Assembly: GCA_021464525.1 (NCBI GenBank)
Contig: JADRCO010000410.1
Location: 1-34,408, forward strand
Source of the DNA: Rhizophagus sp. LPA8_4_AMF
Lineage: Eukaryota > Glomeromycota > Glomeromycetes > Glomerales > Glomeraceae
Length of the DNA: 34,408 bases
Direction of reading: 5' to 3'
A program made the translations under genes and the position numbers. The notes under the pieces are model-generated. The model had not been told where the DNA came from. It did no database searches and saw only the letters and a program-made list of their open reading frames with translations. This document shows positions 1 to 10,123 of this stretch, one piece after another; within the stretch, counting starts at the first letter, position 1, and each line of letters begins with the position of its first letter.

Positions 1-1779
1 AAATATTTTAGGTTTGGTAATTACAAGATCAGATGGACAAGTATTAATATGGGGGGCAAAAGATATTAGCGGAGATCGTGAAAATACTGATGCAGCTATT
101 AAGTATATTAGTACATTTTTAAATGATACTCAGGCAAAAGACATAAAAATAAATACTGTTGTCACTGACTCTGCTTCCTTTTACAATGCAGCCCGGTAAG
201 AAATTATTTTAATTTTAATTTTTAAATTTATATGTTATTAATAAATAATAATACTTAATTATTTAGAAAAAAATTGAGACGTATACATAAAGACATAGTC
301 TTTCTACCTTGTTTTGCGCATCAAGCAAATCTTTGTGTGGCGGATGTTGTTAAATCATCATCAATGTTACTTGAAACTTCAAAGAATGCAATTACAATTG
401 TCAAATATTTTAATGCATCATCAAAATTTACAAAAGATCTTCGTGATGAACAACAAAGAATATATAACAAATATATTACATTAATACAATCTGGTCAAAC
501 GCGTTGGAATTCTTACTACTTTTGTTACCAATCTGTTCTTAAAAATAAACGTGCGTTAAAGGTAATTTTCAATTTTTAATAATGATTTATTAAATAAGTT
601 ATTAATTTAATGGCTACTTTTAAATATTACTAGTCTTTAGCAGGAAGGAACGATTTTAATGATGTAACAGTTGTACACGATGAAATAGAAGAGAACAATA
701 GTAACAAAATAATGGCTAGTAATATTATATCAATTATTAATAATTCAGATTTTTGGGTGAATCTTGTAAAGCTAGAAAAAATTCTTTATCCATATTGTAC
801 TGCACTGAACTTATTGCAAAAAGATAAGGCTCGATTATATGATGTATTGCATTCTTTTGGATATTTTATGCAATGTACTTCAGAATGTAATGACGAAAAT
901 TATAAGAAAATAATGATAGAAAGATTAGAAAGGCGATGGAAAGCATGGGAATAACCTTTACTTATATTATCCTTTTTTCTACATCCATCTTACAAATTAC
1001 AATTTTTTGCATCTAACCCTAAACTTTCTCATATTAATCTTAACAAATGGGTTCAATATTACTACGTTAGATGGTTTGGTAAAAAGCCAACTTCTATGGT
1101 ACGGGAATTATTAGCATACAAAGAAAATCATTTTCTGTTTAATGAAACTTCTTTATTAGAATTAAAACAAACTCCTTTAGATTATTGGTCATTTTTAAGT
1201 GATTCTGTTCCAGAATTATCACAAATAGCAATTAAGCTGTTTAGTATATGTGTAAATTCTGCTTCATGTGAATGGTTATTTTCATCCATGGGAATTATTA
1301 ATTTTCAGTTTTTAATTTAGTATTCTAAAGTATTATAGATGGCACAAATTCATGGTGAACTTCAAAGAGAAAAATTTTTAAAAAGTATTTCATTTGATGA
1401 TCAACGAGTTTACAATAATAGAGTAGCAGCACCTATTGGAGATGAGGAAATTGATGACACTATAATGGAACCACCAGAATTGAACATAGATGATAATGAC
1501 ATTTATAATGAAAGTGATAATGAAGATAATGAAGATAACGGTGAAGTAGATGAATTTATTAAATTATGGTTTGAAGGATTAGATGACGAAGATGTGAATG
1601 AAGATAATAATACAGATGGTGAAATAGACGAAGATTCTTCTGAATTAAATGAATTACTTAATTCACGAATTCATCCTGCAGATAATGATGATGCAAAATG
1701 GTGTTTAACAACTTTATTTAAATCTAGATTAGTAGCACCTAGTTTTTTTTCCAATATGTCTTCTAATTCACATATTTGA
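1..1779 (+). pseudogene. hAT-family transposase (DUF659 type), decayed and 5'-truncated
   Basis: Remnant of a cut-and-paste DNA transposase of the hAT superfamily, entering from the left edge. Pieces join in one frame through two introns (196-266 and 562-633, GT-AG). The N-terminal part has the DUF659/RNase H-like signature (TVVTDSASFYNAAR, then LPCFAHQANL), and the C-terminal part has the hAT dimerisation motif (SASCEWLFSSMG) followed by a very acidic tail (1339-1779). It is broken: the frame runs through in-frame stops at 952-954 (TAA), 1318-1320 (TAG) and 1336-1338 (TAG), with recognisable homologous sequence after each. The superfamily is clear; the exact hAT family is not. It belongs to a different hAT lineage from the copy at 30079-33637, which has a BED finger and a different core. 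Confidence 0.85.
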
Positions 1780-1856
1780 ATGTACTTTATTCATTAAATA
1801 AAGATCTTTTTTTGTAAAATCATAAATTTTACTGATAAAACATTATTCCAAGCTAA

Positions 1857-2010
1857 ATTCCAGTGTTCCATAATAATTTTTTATATTCCAGTATTCCAAA
1901 CCAAATTCCAGTATTCCAGTGTTCCATTTGTATTCTGGTGAAACTCCCATTGGAATACTGGAACACTGGAACTGGAATACACGTTTCCAGTTTCCATATT
2001 CCAGAATATA
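1857..2010. repeat. Foldback element built from a TTCCAGTATTCCA word
   Basis: The left half repeats words such as ATTCCAGTATTCCAGTG on the + strand (about 1857-1927). The right half repeats the reverse complement (TGGAATACTGGAACACTGG, about 1953-2005). The single strand could fold into a long imperfect hairpin with a loop near 1930-1950. No coding potential; the small reading frames here are by-products of the repeat. It lies just downstream of the hAT remnant and abuts a second inverted-repeat element. Target duplications are not clear, so the ends are approximate. Confidence 0.7.
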
Positions 2011-2019
2011 CTAACACTG

Positions 2020-2306
2020 TTTGTGAAACCATTTTCACCAATTTTTGCAGGGAGCAAAATTTCCTTTTTTGGTATTCCGTGTAACGGTTAAAATATCACA
2101 TGTCATCACACCCTAAGCTTTCAGTAAATCACTAAGTATTTTGGGGACGGAATTTTTTCGGTGAAAAAATCTTATTTGTCACTTTATTCGTCACACCGTT
2201 AATTCCGGCCAACCTCCGTAATTCCGGTCAAAATTATATGTCGTTACACAAATTCCAAAAAAGGAAATTTTGCTCCTTGCAAAATTGGTGAAAATGGTTT
2301 CACAAA
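2020..2306. mobile_element. MITE-like element with ~65-bp terminal inverted repeats
   Basis: The left arm 2020-2086 and right arm 2242-2306 are near-perfect reverse complements, both reading TTTGTGAAACCATTTTCACC inward and continuing through a shared GGAGCAAAATTTCC block to GTAACG. About 155 bp of unrelated non-coding sequence lies between. There is no transposase, so if mobile it was moved by an element elsewhere. I see no convincing target-site duplication. It fills part of the gap between the hAT remnant and the SAM synthetase 3' end; 2307-2617 holds nothing else that I recognise. Confidence 0.75.
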
Positions 2307-2617
2307 TATTCCAAAAAGGAAATGATTGACATGGCACGTGACACTCGCCATGGTGATAAAAAAACAAGACCCTTTTAAAAAATTACATTTTGCAATTAAA
2401 AACCAAAAAAAAAACTGTACAAATTCTGGGTTAATATTATTTTATTATATGTAACCGTCTAAAGTTATGAATTACAAGATAATTATTATATATAATTATA
2501 ATTAATTATTGAGCAAATACAGTGTAAAATTTAGTAATATTAGACTTTTTAGGTTACATAAAGATGGAGTCAATTCTTTAGTAAATATGTATATTAAAAT
2601 AAATAAATAGGATTTTA

Positions 2618-4375
2618 TTAAATGTCCAAAGCCTTGACTTTTTCCCATGGAAACTGTTAAAAGTATTTTCTTATTAAGAAAAATATTTTGGAATGATAAC
2701 AAAATAAATGCATAATAAATAATGATTTACCTCTTCCCGACCAAAATGTCCATAAGCGGCAGTTTGTTGATAACTCCAACCACTTGGTTTATGAAGACCA
2801 AGTTGTTGTACAATAACACCTGGTTTCAAATCAAAGTTCTTTTTAATAATGTTCAATATCTCGGATTCTTTTATAGTTGAAGTACCATAGGTATCAACAA
2901 AGATAGAAAGAGGTTCAGCAACTCCAATAGCATAAGAAAGTTGAACCAATACGCGACGCGCCAACTTAGCCGCAACGAGAGATTTGGCAATCCAGCGAGC
3001 TGAATGAAATAAAATCACATTAATCGTAATAAAAAGTAATTACACATTAAAAAAAAGGAAAAAAAAATTTCAATTTACCAGTGTATGCAGCAGAGCGATC
3101 AACTTTGGACCAATCCTTGCCAGAGAAAGCACCACCACCGTGGGCACCATGACCACCGTACTGCCGTTGATTTTTTTTTGTTACGTAAGAATCAAATAAA
3201 AATAAATTCACAGTATCATAGTATCTTACCGTATCAACAATAATCTTACGTCCTGTTAAACCAGCATCACCTTGAGGCCCACCGATAACAAATAATCCGG
3301 AAGGTTGTATATGATAAATAGTTCTTTCCGTGAGGTATTGTGCTGGTATAACTTTATTGATAACGTGTTCCTTTATTTGAGCTCGAAGTTGTGGTGTATC
3401 AATTTCAGGAGAATGTTGTATTGAAATTACAATGGAATCAACTTCAATAGGGATTAATGCGCCATTTTCTTTCTTATAACGTACGGTAACTTGGGACTTG
3501 GAATCTGGTCGAAGCCTATAATGATCCGTGAAATTTAAAATGATGTACAAAAAAATGAAATAATGAAATATATGACATCTCACCAGTTAAGAGTTTGATC
3601 TCTACGAAGATCTGCCATTTTTTTGTTTAACTTGTGAGCTAATACCAGGCTAAGTGGCATTAACTCAGGAGTTTCGTCAGTAGCATACCCGAACATAATA
3701 CCTAAATAACATAAATGATTAAAATTATAAAAATAAAAAATAACAAGAAAATATTTGATTTATACCTTGATCACCAGCACCAATTTCTTCAATGTTTTCG
3801 CCTTTTTGTACAAGACCTTGGGCAATATCGGGCGATTGTTGCTCGATAGCTACAAGCACATTACATGTCTTGTAATCAAATCCCTTGGATGAATCATCAT
3901 AACCAATACGTTTAATAGTATCTCTGACAATCTGTTGATAATCAAGAGTAGCTTTGCTTGTAATTTCTCCAAATACAAAAATCAACCCAGTCTTCGTTGC
4001 GGTCTCACAAGCAACTTTGGAAAAAGGATCAATTTTGAGACAAGCATCCAAGATTGCATCCGATACTTGGTCAGCAATTTTATCTATATTAAGAAAGACT
4101 AGCGATTAATTCAAAAGGTTTATTTCGAAATAATTCTTAAATGGCTATAATTCTTTTTTTATAAGAAATATAAATATGCAAAGTACTAGAGTGTGTTACG
4201 GCTATATTTATTATTATTATTATTATTATTAATTTAAGCAAATGCTATAGTATGTAACAAGATGTTCCATTTATTTATGAACGTTCATTTATTTAAATAA
4301 ATAAAATGAGAATTTACCTGGATGACCTTCACCAACAGATTCTGAGGTAAATAAAAAAGTTCCGTCGTCAGACAT
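2618..4375 (-). CDS. S-adenosylmethionine synthetase (methionine adenosyltransferase)
   Basis: Makes S-adenosylmethionine from methionine and ATP in the cytosol; it supplies methyl groups and polyamine precursors. Seven exons: complement(join(2618..2653, 2731..2999, 3079..3160, 3230..3515, 3584..3701, 3766..4083, 4318..4375)). The 1167-nt sum gives 388 aa, normal for the family. Visible motifs: [15 protein letters not shown] near the N-terminus, GAGDQG (residues 121-126), the P-loop-like GGGAFSGKD (268-276), VDTYGTS, and the C-terminal [14 protein letters not shown]. The first exon is only 58 nt and the last only 36 nt. The first intron (4084-4317) is unusually long and contains an ATT microsatellite (about 4208-4232). 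The ATG at 4373-4375 starts with the usual short N-terminus [12 protein letters not shown]. Very sure of identity; the yeast equivalents are SAM1/SAM2. Confidence 0.97.
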
Positions 4376-4935
4376 TATGATTAATTACTAGTTATTATTA
4401 CTAGATTATAAACGTTAGTAAAATGTAATTCATAAATAAATGGGTGTATTTATACTGTTACATATCAATAATGGGACTACAGATATTTAATTTTACGCGA
4501 AAAAATTTTTAATCAAGATGTTACATTTAATCATTTAATCAAAGATGATCATAAATTGCGCAATTTGGGGCAAATGTTTAACTTGTTTTTTGTGAAACAG
4601 GAAAGCGAGCCACTAGCGAGCCAATATACGTTTAATTTAATTATTGGAGGACGAATCCATTTGGAATAAGTTATTGATACTGCTTGTACAGTTGATACAC
4701 CCCTTAAAAATATAACAATTTGATTACATAAATTTACACTAGTATTTATTTTATTATTTTAATATTTTTTAAAAATTATTTCTTTATTATTAACATTAAT
4801 TAGGTTAAAAATAATACCCGGAAATCTCAACTAATATTTTCAAATCTTGCCAGTCATAATTATCATCCAATTTCATGAAATCTTTACGCCTCGATAATAA
4901 TAAAATTCTTTTTTTTTTTGAGGCTTCTATGATTT
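4376..4935. other. Intergenic region upstream of SAM synthetase
   Basis: 560 bp between the SAM synthetase start and the nucleoporin stop, both on the minus strand. It should hold the SAM synthetase promoter. I see a short tandem GCGAGCCA-CTA-GCGAGCCA (near 4604-4622), AT-rich tracts and no coding sequence. No TATA box or factor site can be defended. Confidence 0.5.
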
Positions 4936-7811
4936 CTATGATCTAACAACTTCATTAAGGTTTTTAACGATCAGATCAATATCTTTTGAATCCTTCTTCA
5001 ATGTATCAATACCATGTACTATTCCTGTGTGTTCAGCGCCAAGAACCTAAAATGGGTTTAAAGCTGTTTAAATTCATTGATCATTAAATCGAATACATAA
5101 CGAATACTTACCTTCACGATATTTTCTAATTGATTTGCATCAACAGTGTTGTATTTATGAGCTACTGATGGTTCACGATTATCCCAATGTATTTTTAATA
5201 TACTATATTGTGTCTTGATATGATCAAGTTTAACCATTGGCCTTAACAAATTTTGTTTGATTTCCTCTAGACGTCCTTTGAGTTGCTCTTCACCTGAACG
5301 GATCATAGTTCCCCTAAGACGTACTACTTGAATTCGTTTCATAAGCTATATCGATTTAACATAAATTAAATAATTTAGACTTTTTAAATATTTTACTAAA
5401 CTTAATTCACAAACCTTGATAACTCGTTGCGTCAATTCCATATGCTTCCGTTTTTGATTTTCCAAATTTACGGAAGTTTCTAAGTTATGTTTAATTTGCA
5501 ATGCCTCTATTTTATTTCCGATATCCTATAATGATATTTTCAATATAAATATAATATCTCGGAAAAAGAATAATAGTTATTAAATTAAATTTACCTTTAA
5601 TCTTGCAGAAATTTCGTTTTTACCGTTTAAATGCTCTATAATCCTCTTTTTTAAGTCTTCGAACCCAACAGCTACAATTGGCATCATTCTAATAATAGTC
5701 ATATTTTAATTTAAATATAATTTGCACCATAATTATAATATATCTCACATCAATATTATTACTAACATAGTTTTATCTGGGTTATTTTTTTGTGCTTCTT
5801 CCCAAAGTTCCTGTGTCCAACGCTGTTGCTGTTGCGGTTGGAAATATTGCACTGAACCAGGATTTGATAAATTGAAGAAATAAGTCTGACAAAGATAATA
5901 TTACAGTTAGAATTATTTACATACGATAAAAGCGAGCACATCACATATTGTAATTAAATGTACTTACAATAAACTGACACTGGGGGCTGTACGTATTCCA
6001 AGAATTCATCAATTCATGTAGTTCTTGAACGGGTGTCCGATGTTGTTGTAATTGTTGACCTGTGATACCATTAAGTATTGTCATCCGAAAAAAAAATTTA
6101 TATAAAATTATACTAGTTAAAAGTTAAATATAATCCTTACTTGGTTGTGTTGTGACTAAACTAGTCGGCTGCAAAGTACTAGTGCCAGTACCAATACCAA
6201 AAGCCGGAACTAACATAATAAGATTATTAAAGTAATGGCTTATAAAAAAATTTATATAACGAAAGTATTCAAAATTGTATACCAATCGAAGTTCCCGGCT
6301 GAGTTGATAATCCAAAGGCGCCACCACCAAGATTCAATTGAGGCGCTGCAATTGATTGTGAAGTTTGGCCGAAGCTAAACATACTGGGTTGTGATGATTG
6401 TCCAAAGCCATAGCCACCACCAGGTTGTGAAGATCCAAAACCAAAGCCACTGCCAGGTTGTGAAGATCCAAAACCAAAGCCACCTACTGAAGATCCAAAT
6501 CCTGCTGGTTGTGTAGTTTGTCCAAAAGCAAATCCACCAGCGGCTGGTTGTGTCGACTGTCCAAAACCACCAAAACCACCAGGTTTTGTTGTACCGAATC
6601 CAAACCCGGTCGATTGTGTTGTAGTAGTTTGACCAAATCCAAATCCACCAGCAGCCGGTTGTGTCGCTTGTCCGAATCCAAAACCACTAGGCCTTGTTGC
6701 GCCAAATCCAAAACCAGTCGATTGTGTTGCAGCAGTTTGACCAAATCCAAATCCACCAGCAGCCGGTTGTGTCGTTTGACCAAATCCAAACCCACCAGCA
6801 GTTGGTTGTGTTGACTGTCCAAAACCACCAAATCCAAAACCACTCGGCCTTGTTGTACCGAATCCAAAACCAGTCGATTGTGTTGTAGTAGTTTGACCAA
6901 ATCCAAATCCACCAGCGGCTGGTTGTGTCGACTGCCCAAATCCAAAACCACTAGGCTTTGGTGTACCGAATCCAAACCCGGTCGATTGTGTTGTAGTAGT
7001 TTGACCAAATCCAAATCCACCAGCAGCCGGTTGTGTCGCTTGTCCGAATCCAAAACCACTAGGCCTTGTTGCGCCAAATCCAAAACCAGTCGATTGTGTT
7101 GCAGCAGTTTGACCAAATCCAAATCCACCAGCAGCCGGTTGTGTCGTTTGACCAAATCCAAAACCACCAGCAGCAGGTTGTGTTGATTGTCCAAACCCAA
7201 ATCCACCAGCAGCAGGTTGTGTCGACTGCCCAAATCCAAATCCTGTTTGTTGTGAGGTTTGTCCGAATCCAAATCCACTAGGTCTTGTCGTATTGAATCC
7301 AAATCCAGTCGGTTGTGTTGTAGTAGCTTGACCAAATCCAAATCCACCGGCAGCTGGTTGTGTTGACTGTCCAAATCCAAATCCGCCAGCAGCTGGTTGT
7401 GTAGTCTGACCAAATCCAAATCCACCAGCAGCTGGTTGTGTTGTCTGACCAAAGCCAAATCCACCAGCAGCTGGTTGTGTTGCCTGTCCAAAACCTCCAA
7501 ATCCAAACTGAGGTCTTGTGGCGGTTGAAGGTTGCGCTCCGAAACCATAACTACCACCAAATGCTGGGGCAGTTGTTGCTAAAAAAAAATGCAAAACTTA
7601 CTGAGACTACTAGTAAAAGATCTCGGACACGATACCTCTGTCCGCTACTGCGCTAAACTAAAACGCTACAAAAAACCTGAAAATGATCGGTCAACCTACC
7701 TGGAAAATTCCCAAAGCCTGCTGTGGTGGATTGCCCAAAAGGACTAGCTGTAGAACCGGTACCAAAAGGAGAGCTACTTGTTGTAGGAGGAAATCTTCCA
7801 AAATTCGACAT
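4936..7811 (-). CDS. NUP57: FG-repeat nucleoporin, Nup54/Nup57 family
   Basis: Central-channel nucleoporin; in other organisms it forms the Nup62-Nup58-Nup54 (yeast Nsp1-Nup49-Nup57) complex that builds the permeability barrier. Nine exons: complement(join(4936..5046, 5112..5345, 5415..5525, 5595..5688, 5767..5885, 5968..6059, 6141..6209, 6283..7578, 7700..7811)), 745 aa. Residues 1 to about 470 are a low-charge FG domain of repeats like GGFGFGQTTQPAA, nearly all in one 1296-nt exon. The C-terminal ~275 residues are helical/coiled-coil with family-typical segments (ELHELMNSWNTYSPQCQF, VAVGFEDLKKRI, RLRGTMIRSGEEQLK). It is longer than human Nup54 or yeast Nup57 (roughly 500-540 aa) because the FG region is expanded. 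Exon 5 could instead end 18 nt later at a GTGAGA donor (5749), which also stays in frame. Confidence 0.93.
6283..7578 (-). repeat. FG-repeat array inside the nucleoporin
   Basis: Tandem degenerate units encoding GGFGFGQ-[TS]TQPAA and TQSTGFGFG-x-x-(P)SGFGFGQ. At DNA level 6591-6790 and 6963-7162 are identical over 200 bp, displaced by 372 bp (124 codons), so the array has grown recently by unequal exchange or slippage. The repeat periodicity also creates long open frames in the other phases, including one of 358 codons on the same strand; these are shadows. Confidence 0.92.
7579..7699 (-). other. First intron of the nucleoporin, GC-richer than its neighbours
   Basis: GT-AG intron (donor GTAGGT, acceptor TTTTTTTAG) of 121 bp. 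Unlike other introns here it has a mixed-composition core with a short hairpin GGACA-N9-TGTCC. I could not match it to a snoRNA or tRNA. Confidence 0.5.
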
Positions 7812-7949
7812 CTTTGAAGTCGTTTATGAATTGCGAATTTATATGTATTTATATGAATGACAAATCACATGATTATTGCTACACAAGATTGATTTAACTG
7901 AATTTATCAATTTATAGCCTTTTTGGAAAAATCTTGAGAAACATACAGA
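7812..7949. promoter_or_regulatory. Divergent promoter between nucleoporin and flavocytochrome b2
   Basis: Only 138 bp separate the two start codons, which point away from each other, so both 5' UTRs and promoters must share this space. An in-frame TGA at 7935-7937 precedes the b2 ATG. No specific box can be assigned. Confidence 0.55.
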
Positions 7950-9422
7950 ATGAAGCTGATTTCAGCTCAAGAAGTTAGCAAGCACAACACTCGTGAGGAC
8001 TGTTGGGTAATTATTCACGATAAAGTATATGATTTAACAAATTTTCTTCCTGAACATCCAGGTGGAAGTAGAGTCATTCTTAATCAGGCTGGCAAGGATG
8101 CTACAGCGGCATTCGATCCAGTTCATCCACCAGATATTATTGACCATTATTTGCCTCCCGAAGTTTGTCTTGGGAGTATTGACCCTGCTACAGTTGTGAA
8201 AACCGTTAAAGTAGAAACTGAAGAGGATAAAAAACGCCGTCAAGCAAATGAAAATAAACCTGATTTAAGCGAAATGTTAAATATGTACGATTTTGAAGCG
8301 GTAGCTTCACAAGTATTATCAGCTGAGACTTGGGCTTATTACAGTTCAGGTTCAGATGATGAAATTACTCTCAGAGAAAATCATAATGCTTTTCAACGTA
8401 TTTGGTTACGACCTAGAGTTATGAGAGATGTAACGTATGTGGATACGAGAACAAAACTTTTAGGTTACGATTCATCTTTCCCTGTGTATATAACTGCCAC
8501 TGCACTGGGAAAGTTAGGTCATCCCGAAGGGGAGGTAGTTCTTACTCGTGCTGCGCATACACAAAACATAATTCAAATGTTACCTACTCTCGCTTCTTGC
8601 TCTTTAGATGAGATGACAAATGCTAGACGGGAAGGACAAGTTCAGTTTTTTCAGTTATATGTTAATAGGAATAGAGATATTACACGAAAGGTTGTTCAAG
8701 CAGCAGAGCAGAAAGGTTGTAAAGCTCTTTTTATAACTGTAGATGCACCACAGTTGGGTCGTCGCGAGAAAGATATGCGCGTAAAATTCATACATGAACC
8801 ACCTCATCTTCAAGAAGAAAAGGATATAAGACGTGATCAAGGGACCGCAAGAGCGATTTCTTCATTTATTGATACAGGCTTAAGTTGGAAAGATTTGGAA
8901 TGGTTCAGATCGATAACAAAAATGCCTATTATACTCAAGGGTATTCAAACTACTGAGGATGCAGTACTTGCAGCCAAATATGGCTGCGAGGGAATAGTTC
9001 TTTCAAATCATGGAGGTCGCCAGCTTGACTTCGCTCGTTCTGGAATTGAGATTCTTCCGGAGGTTGTTGAAGTATTAAAGAAAGAAGGTTTATATGACAA
9101 AATGGAAATATACGTGGATGGTGGTATACGGCGCGGGACTGATATTTTCAAAGCAATAGCTTTAGGAGCAAAAGCTGTAGGAATCGGGAGGCCATTGCTT
9201 TATGCAATGTCATCTTATGGACAGGCAGGCGTAGAACGCGCACTTCAATTGTTAAAAGATGAATTGGAATTGGCTATGCGACTCGCAGGAGCAAATACGC
9301 TTTCTGAAATTCGACCTGAGATGGTAGATATCAAAAATCTGACGGATCATGTTTTTATACCAAAAGACTATTTATTTTCAGATGTTTATAAGAAACTTGT
9401 ACCAAAAAGAAGCAAACTATAA
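7950..9422 (+). CDS. CYB2: Flavocytochrome b2, L-lactate:cytochrome c oxidoreductase
   Basis: Oxidises an L-2-hydroxy acid, probably L-lactate, and passes electrons via FMN and heme to cytochrome c. Single 490-aa exon. Residues 1-80 are a cytochrome b5-type heme domain with HPGG (36-39) and the second axial His at 59. Residues about 105-480 are the FMN-dependent alpha-hydroxyacid dehydrogenase barrel: Tyr237, Asp265 (ITVDAP), Lys330 (ILKGIQ), catalytic His354 and Arg357 (SNHGGRQLD), and FMN-phosphate loops DGGIRRGTDI and GIGRP. Offsets from the yeast Cyb2 active-site residues (Tyr254, Asp282, Lys349, His373, Arg376) are consistent. The yeast protein has an ~80-aa intermembrane-space presequence; here the heme domain starts at once, with an upstream in-frame stop and no room for another exon, so location may be cytosolic. 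Substrate could be another 2-hydroxy acid. Confidence 0.93.
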   Translation: MKLISAQEVSKHNTREDCWVIIHDKVYDLTNFLPEHPGGSRVILNQAGKDATAAFDPVHPPDIIDHYLPPEVCLGSIDPATVVKTVKVETEEDKKRRQANENKPDLSEMLNMYDFEAVASQVLSAETWAYYSSGSDDEITLRENHNAFQRIWLRPRVMRDVTYVDTRTKLLGYDSSFPVYITATALGKLGHPEGEVVLTRAAHTQNIIQMLPTLASCSLDEMTNARREGQVQFFQLYVNRNRDITRKVVQAAEQKGCKALFITVDAPQLGRREKDMRVKFIHEPPHLQEEKDIRRDQGTARAISSFIDTGLSWKDLEWFRSITKMPIILKGIQTTEDAVLAAKYGCEGIVLSNHGGRQLDFARSGIEILPEVVEVLKKEGLYDKMEIYVDGGIRRGTDIFKAIALGAKAVGIGRPLLYAMSSYGQAGVERALQLLKDELELAMRLAGANTLSEIRPEMVDIKNLTDHVFIPKDYLFSDVYKKLVPKRSKL

Positions 9423-9512
9423 AGCTTAATAATTTGTTTATTTCATTTTATTTATAAATAAAAATTTATTTGTTGAAATAAATGATAATTAAAATTGTGA
9501 ATTCTCATCATA
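9423..9512. terminator. Shared 3' region of convergent flavocytochrome b2 and uL23m
   Basis: The two genes converge with only 90 bp between stop codons. AATAAA signals lie on the + strand at 9457-9462 and 9477-9482, and on the - strand as TTTATT at 9437-9442 and 9447-9452, so each gene has its own hexamers within the shared AT-rich stretch. Antisense overlap of the 3' UTRs is likely. Confidence 0.5.
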
Positions 9513-10019
9513 TTAATTTACTTCGGTTTTTTCTACTTCAGAATTTCTTTCTTTGATTTGCTTATCCTTCTCTTCTTTTAGTTTATAATTTTCTTCTTGT
9601 TTTACGAGCACTCTAATAGGTCTAGATTTCCAACCAGCCAACTTTCTATATCGAGATTTTCTATCTTCCTGAAAAAGTTCGGCATCGGAATATTTTAACT
9701 CTATAGGTCTTGGAGGATAACTAAAATCATTACCTAAAGTAACAATAGCTTTTTTATAACTAGGTCTATATCTCTGGAGGTTTACTTGTGTTTCTGCAGC
9801 ATAAACCATAGTACGCACATCAACTACATCAAGTTTATAAATATTTGTTAGATAATCTTTTATATCTAGTTTATTAATATTGGTTGGAATTCGAAATGCC
9901 ACTTTATTTGGAGGTAGAGAGGGTGTGCGCATCAAACGGAAAATTATATTAGGGAGATAAATTTTTTTTAAACCAGGTTTCCATCCGCTCATATTTTTAA
10001 TATGGAAGTAATTCACCAA
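9513..10019 (-). CDS. MRP20: Mitochondrial ribosomal protein uL23m
   Basis: Component of the mitochondrial large ribosomal subunit near the exit tunnel. Single exon, 168 aa. The core (residues about 38-78) reads like uL23m: VAFRIPTNINKLDIKDYL then YKLDVVDVRTMVYAAE. A basic segment and a charged Lys/Glu-rich tail (RPIRVLVKQEENYKLKEE) follow. Two starts are possible: ATG at 10017-10019, or the tenth codon Met (9990-9992, starting MSGWKPGLKK). The shorter form resembles other family N-termini, and the choice does not alter the domain. The N-terminus is basic, fitting mitochondrial import. Divergent from UTP15 with about 104 bp between starts. Confidence 0.85.
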   Translation of the reverse strand: MVNYFHIKNMSGWKPGLKKIYLPNIIFRLMRTPSLPPNKVAFRIPTNINKLDIKDYLTNIYKLDVVDVRTMVYAAETQVNLQRYRPSYKKAIVTLGNDFSYPPRPIELKYSDAELFQEDRKSRYRKLAGWKSRPIRVLVKQEENYKLKEEKDKQIKERNSEVEKTEVN

Positions 10020-10123
10020 GAATAATTCGTCTTATAAAAGAAAAATTTTTTGATGTAAGCAACCAATCAAATTTTGGTGATACAGATATAAATTTCAAAA
10101 AAAAAAATTTTTTTAAAAAAAAA
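10020..10123. promoter_or_regulatory. Divergent promoter of uL23m and UTP15
   Basis: 104 bp between the outer start codons (131 bp if uL23m starts at 9992). It holds an A11-T7-A10 self-complementary run (about 10097-10124) directly before the UTP15 ATG. Two ribosome-related genes sharing one promoter makes co-regulation plausible. Confidence 0.5.

Noticed and set aside
1853-2084. Overlapping short frames on both strands
   Set aside because: They lie within inverted-repeat DNA, mirror each other and resemble no protein family.
6484-7560. A 358-codon open frame on the minus strand, and several open frames on the plus strand (6509-7281), overlapping the nucleoporin
   Set aside because: They are phase shadows of the FG-coding repeat; composition is periodic and low complexity, and the FG frame joins correctly to eight other exons.
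7579-7699. GC-richer hairpin in nucleoporin intron 1 as a possible tRNA or snoRNA
   Set aside because: No tRNA A/B box set, no C/D boxes and no H/ACA layout.
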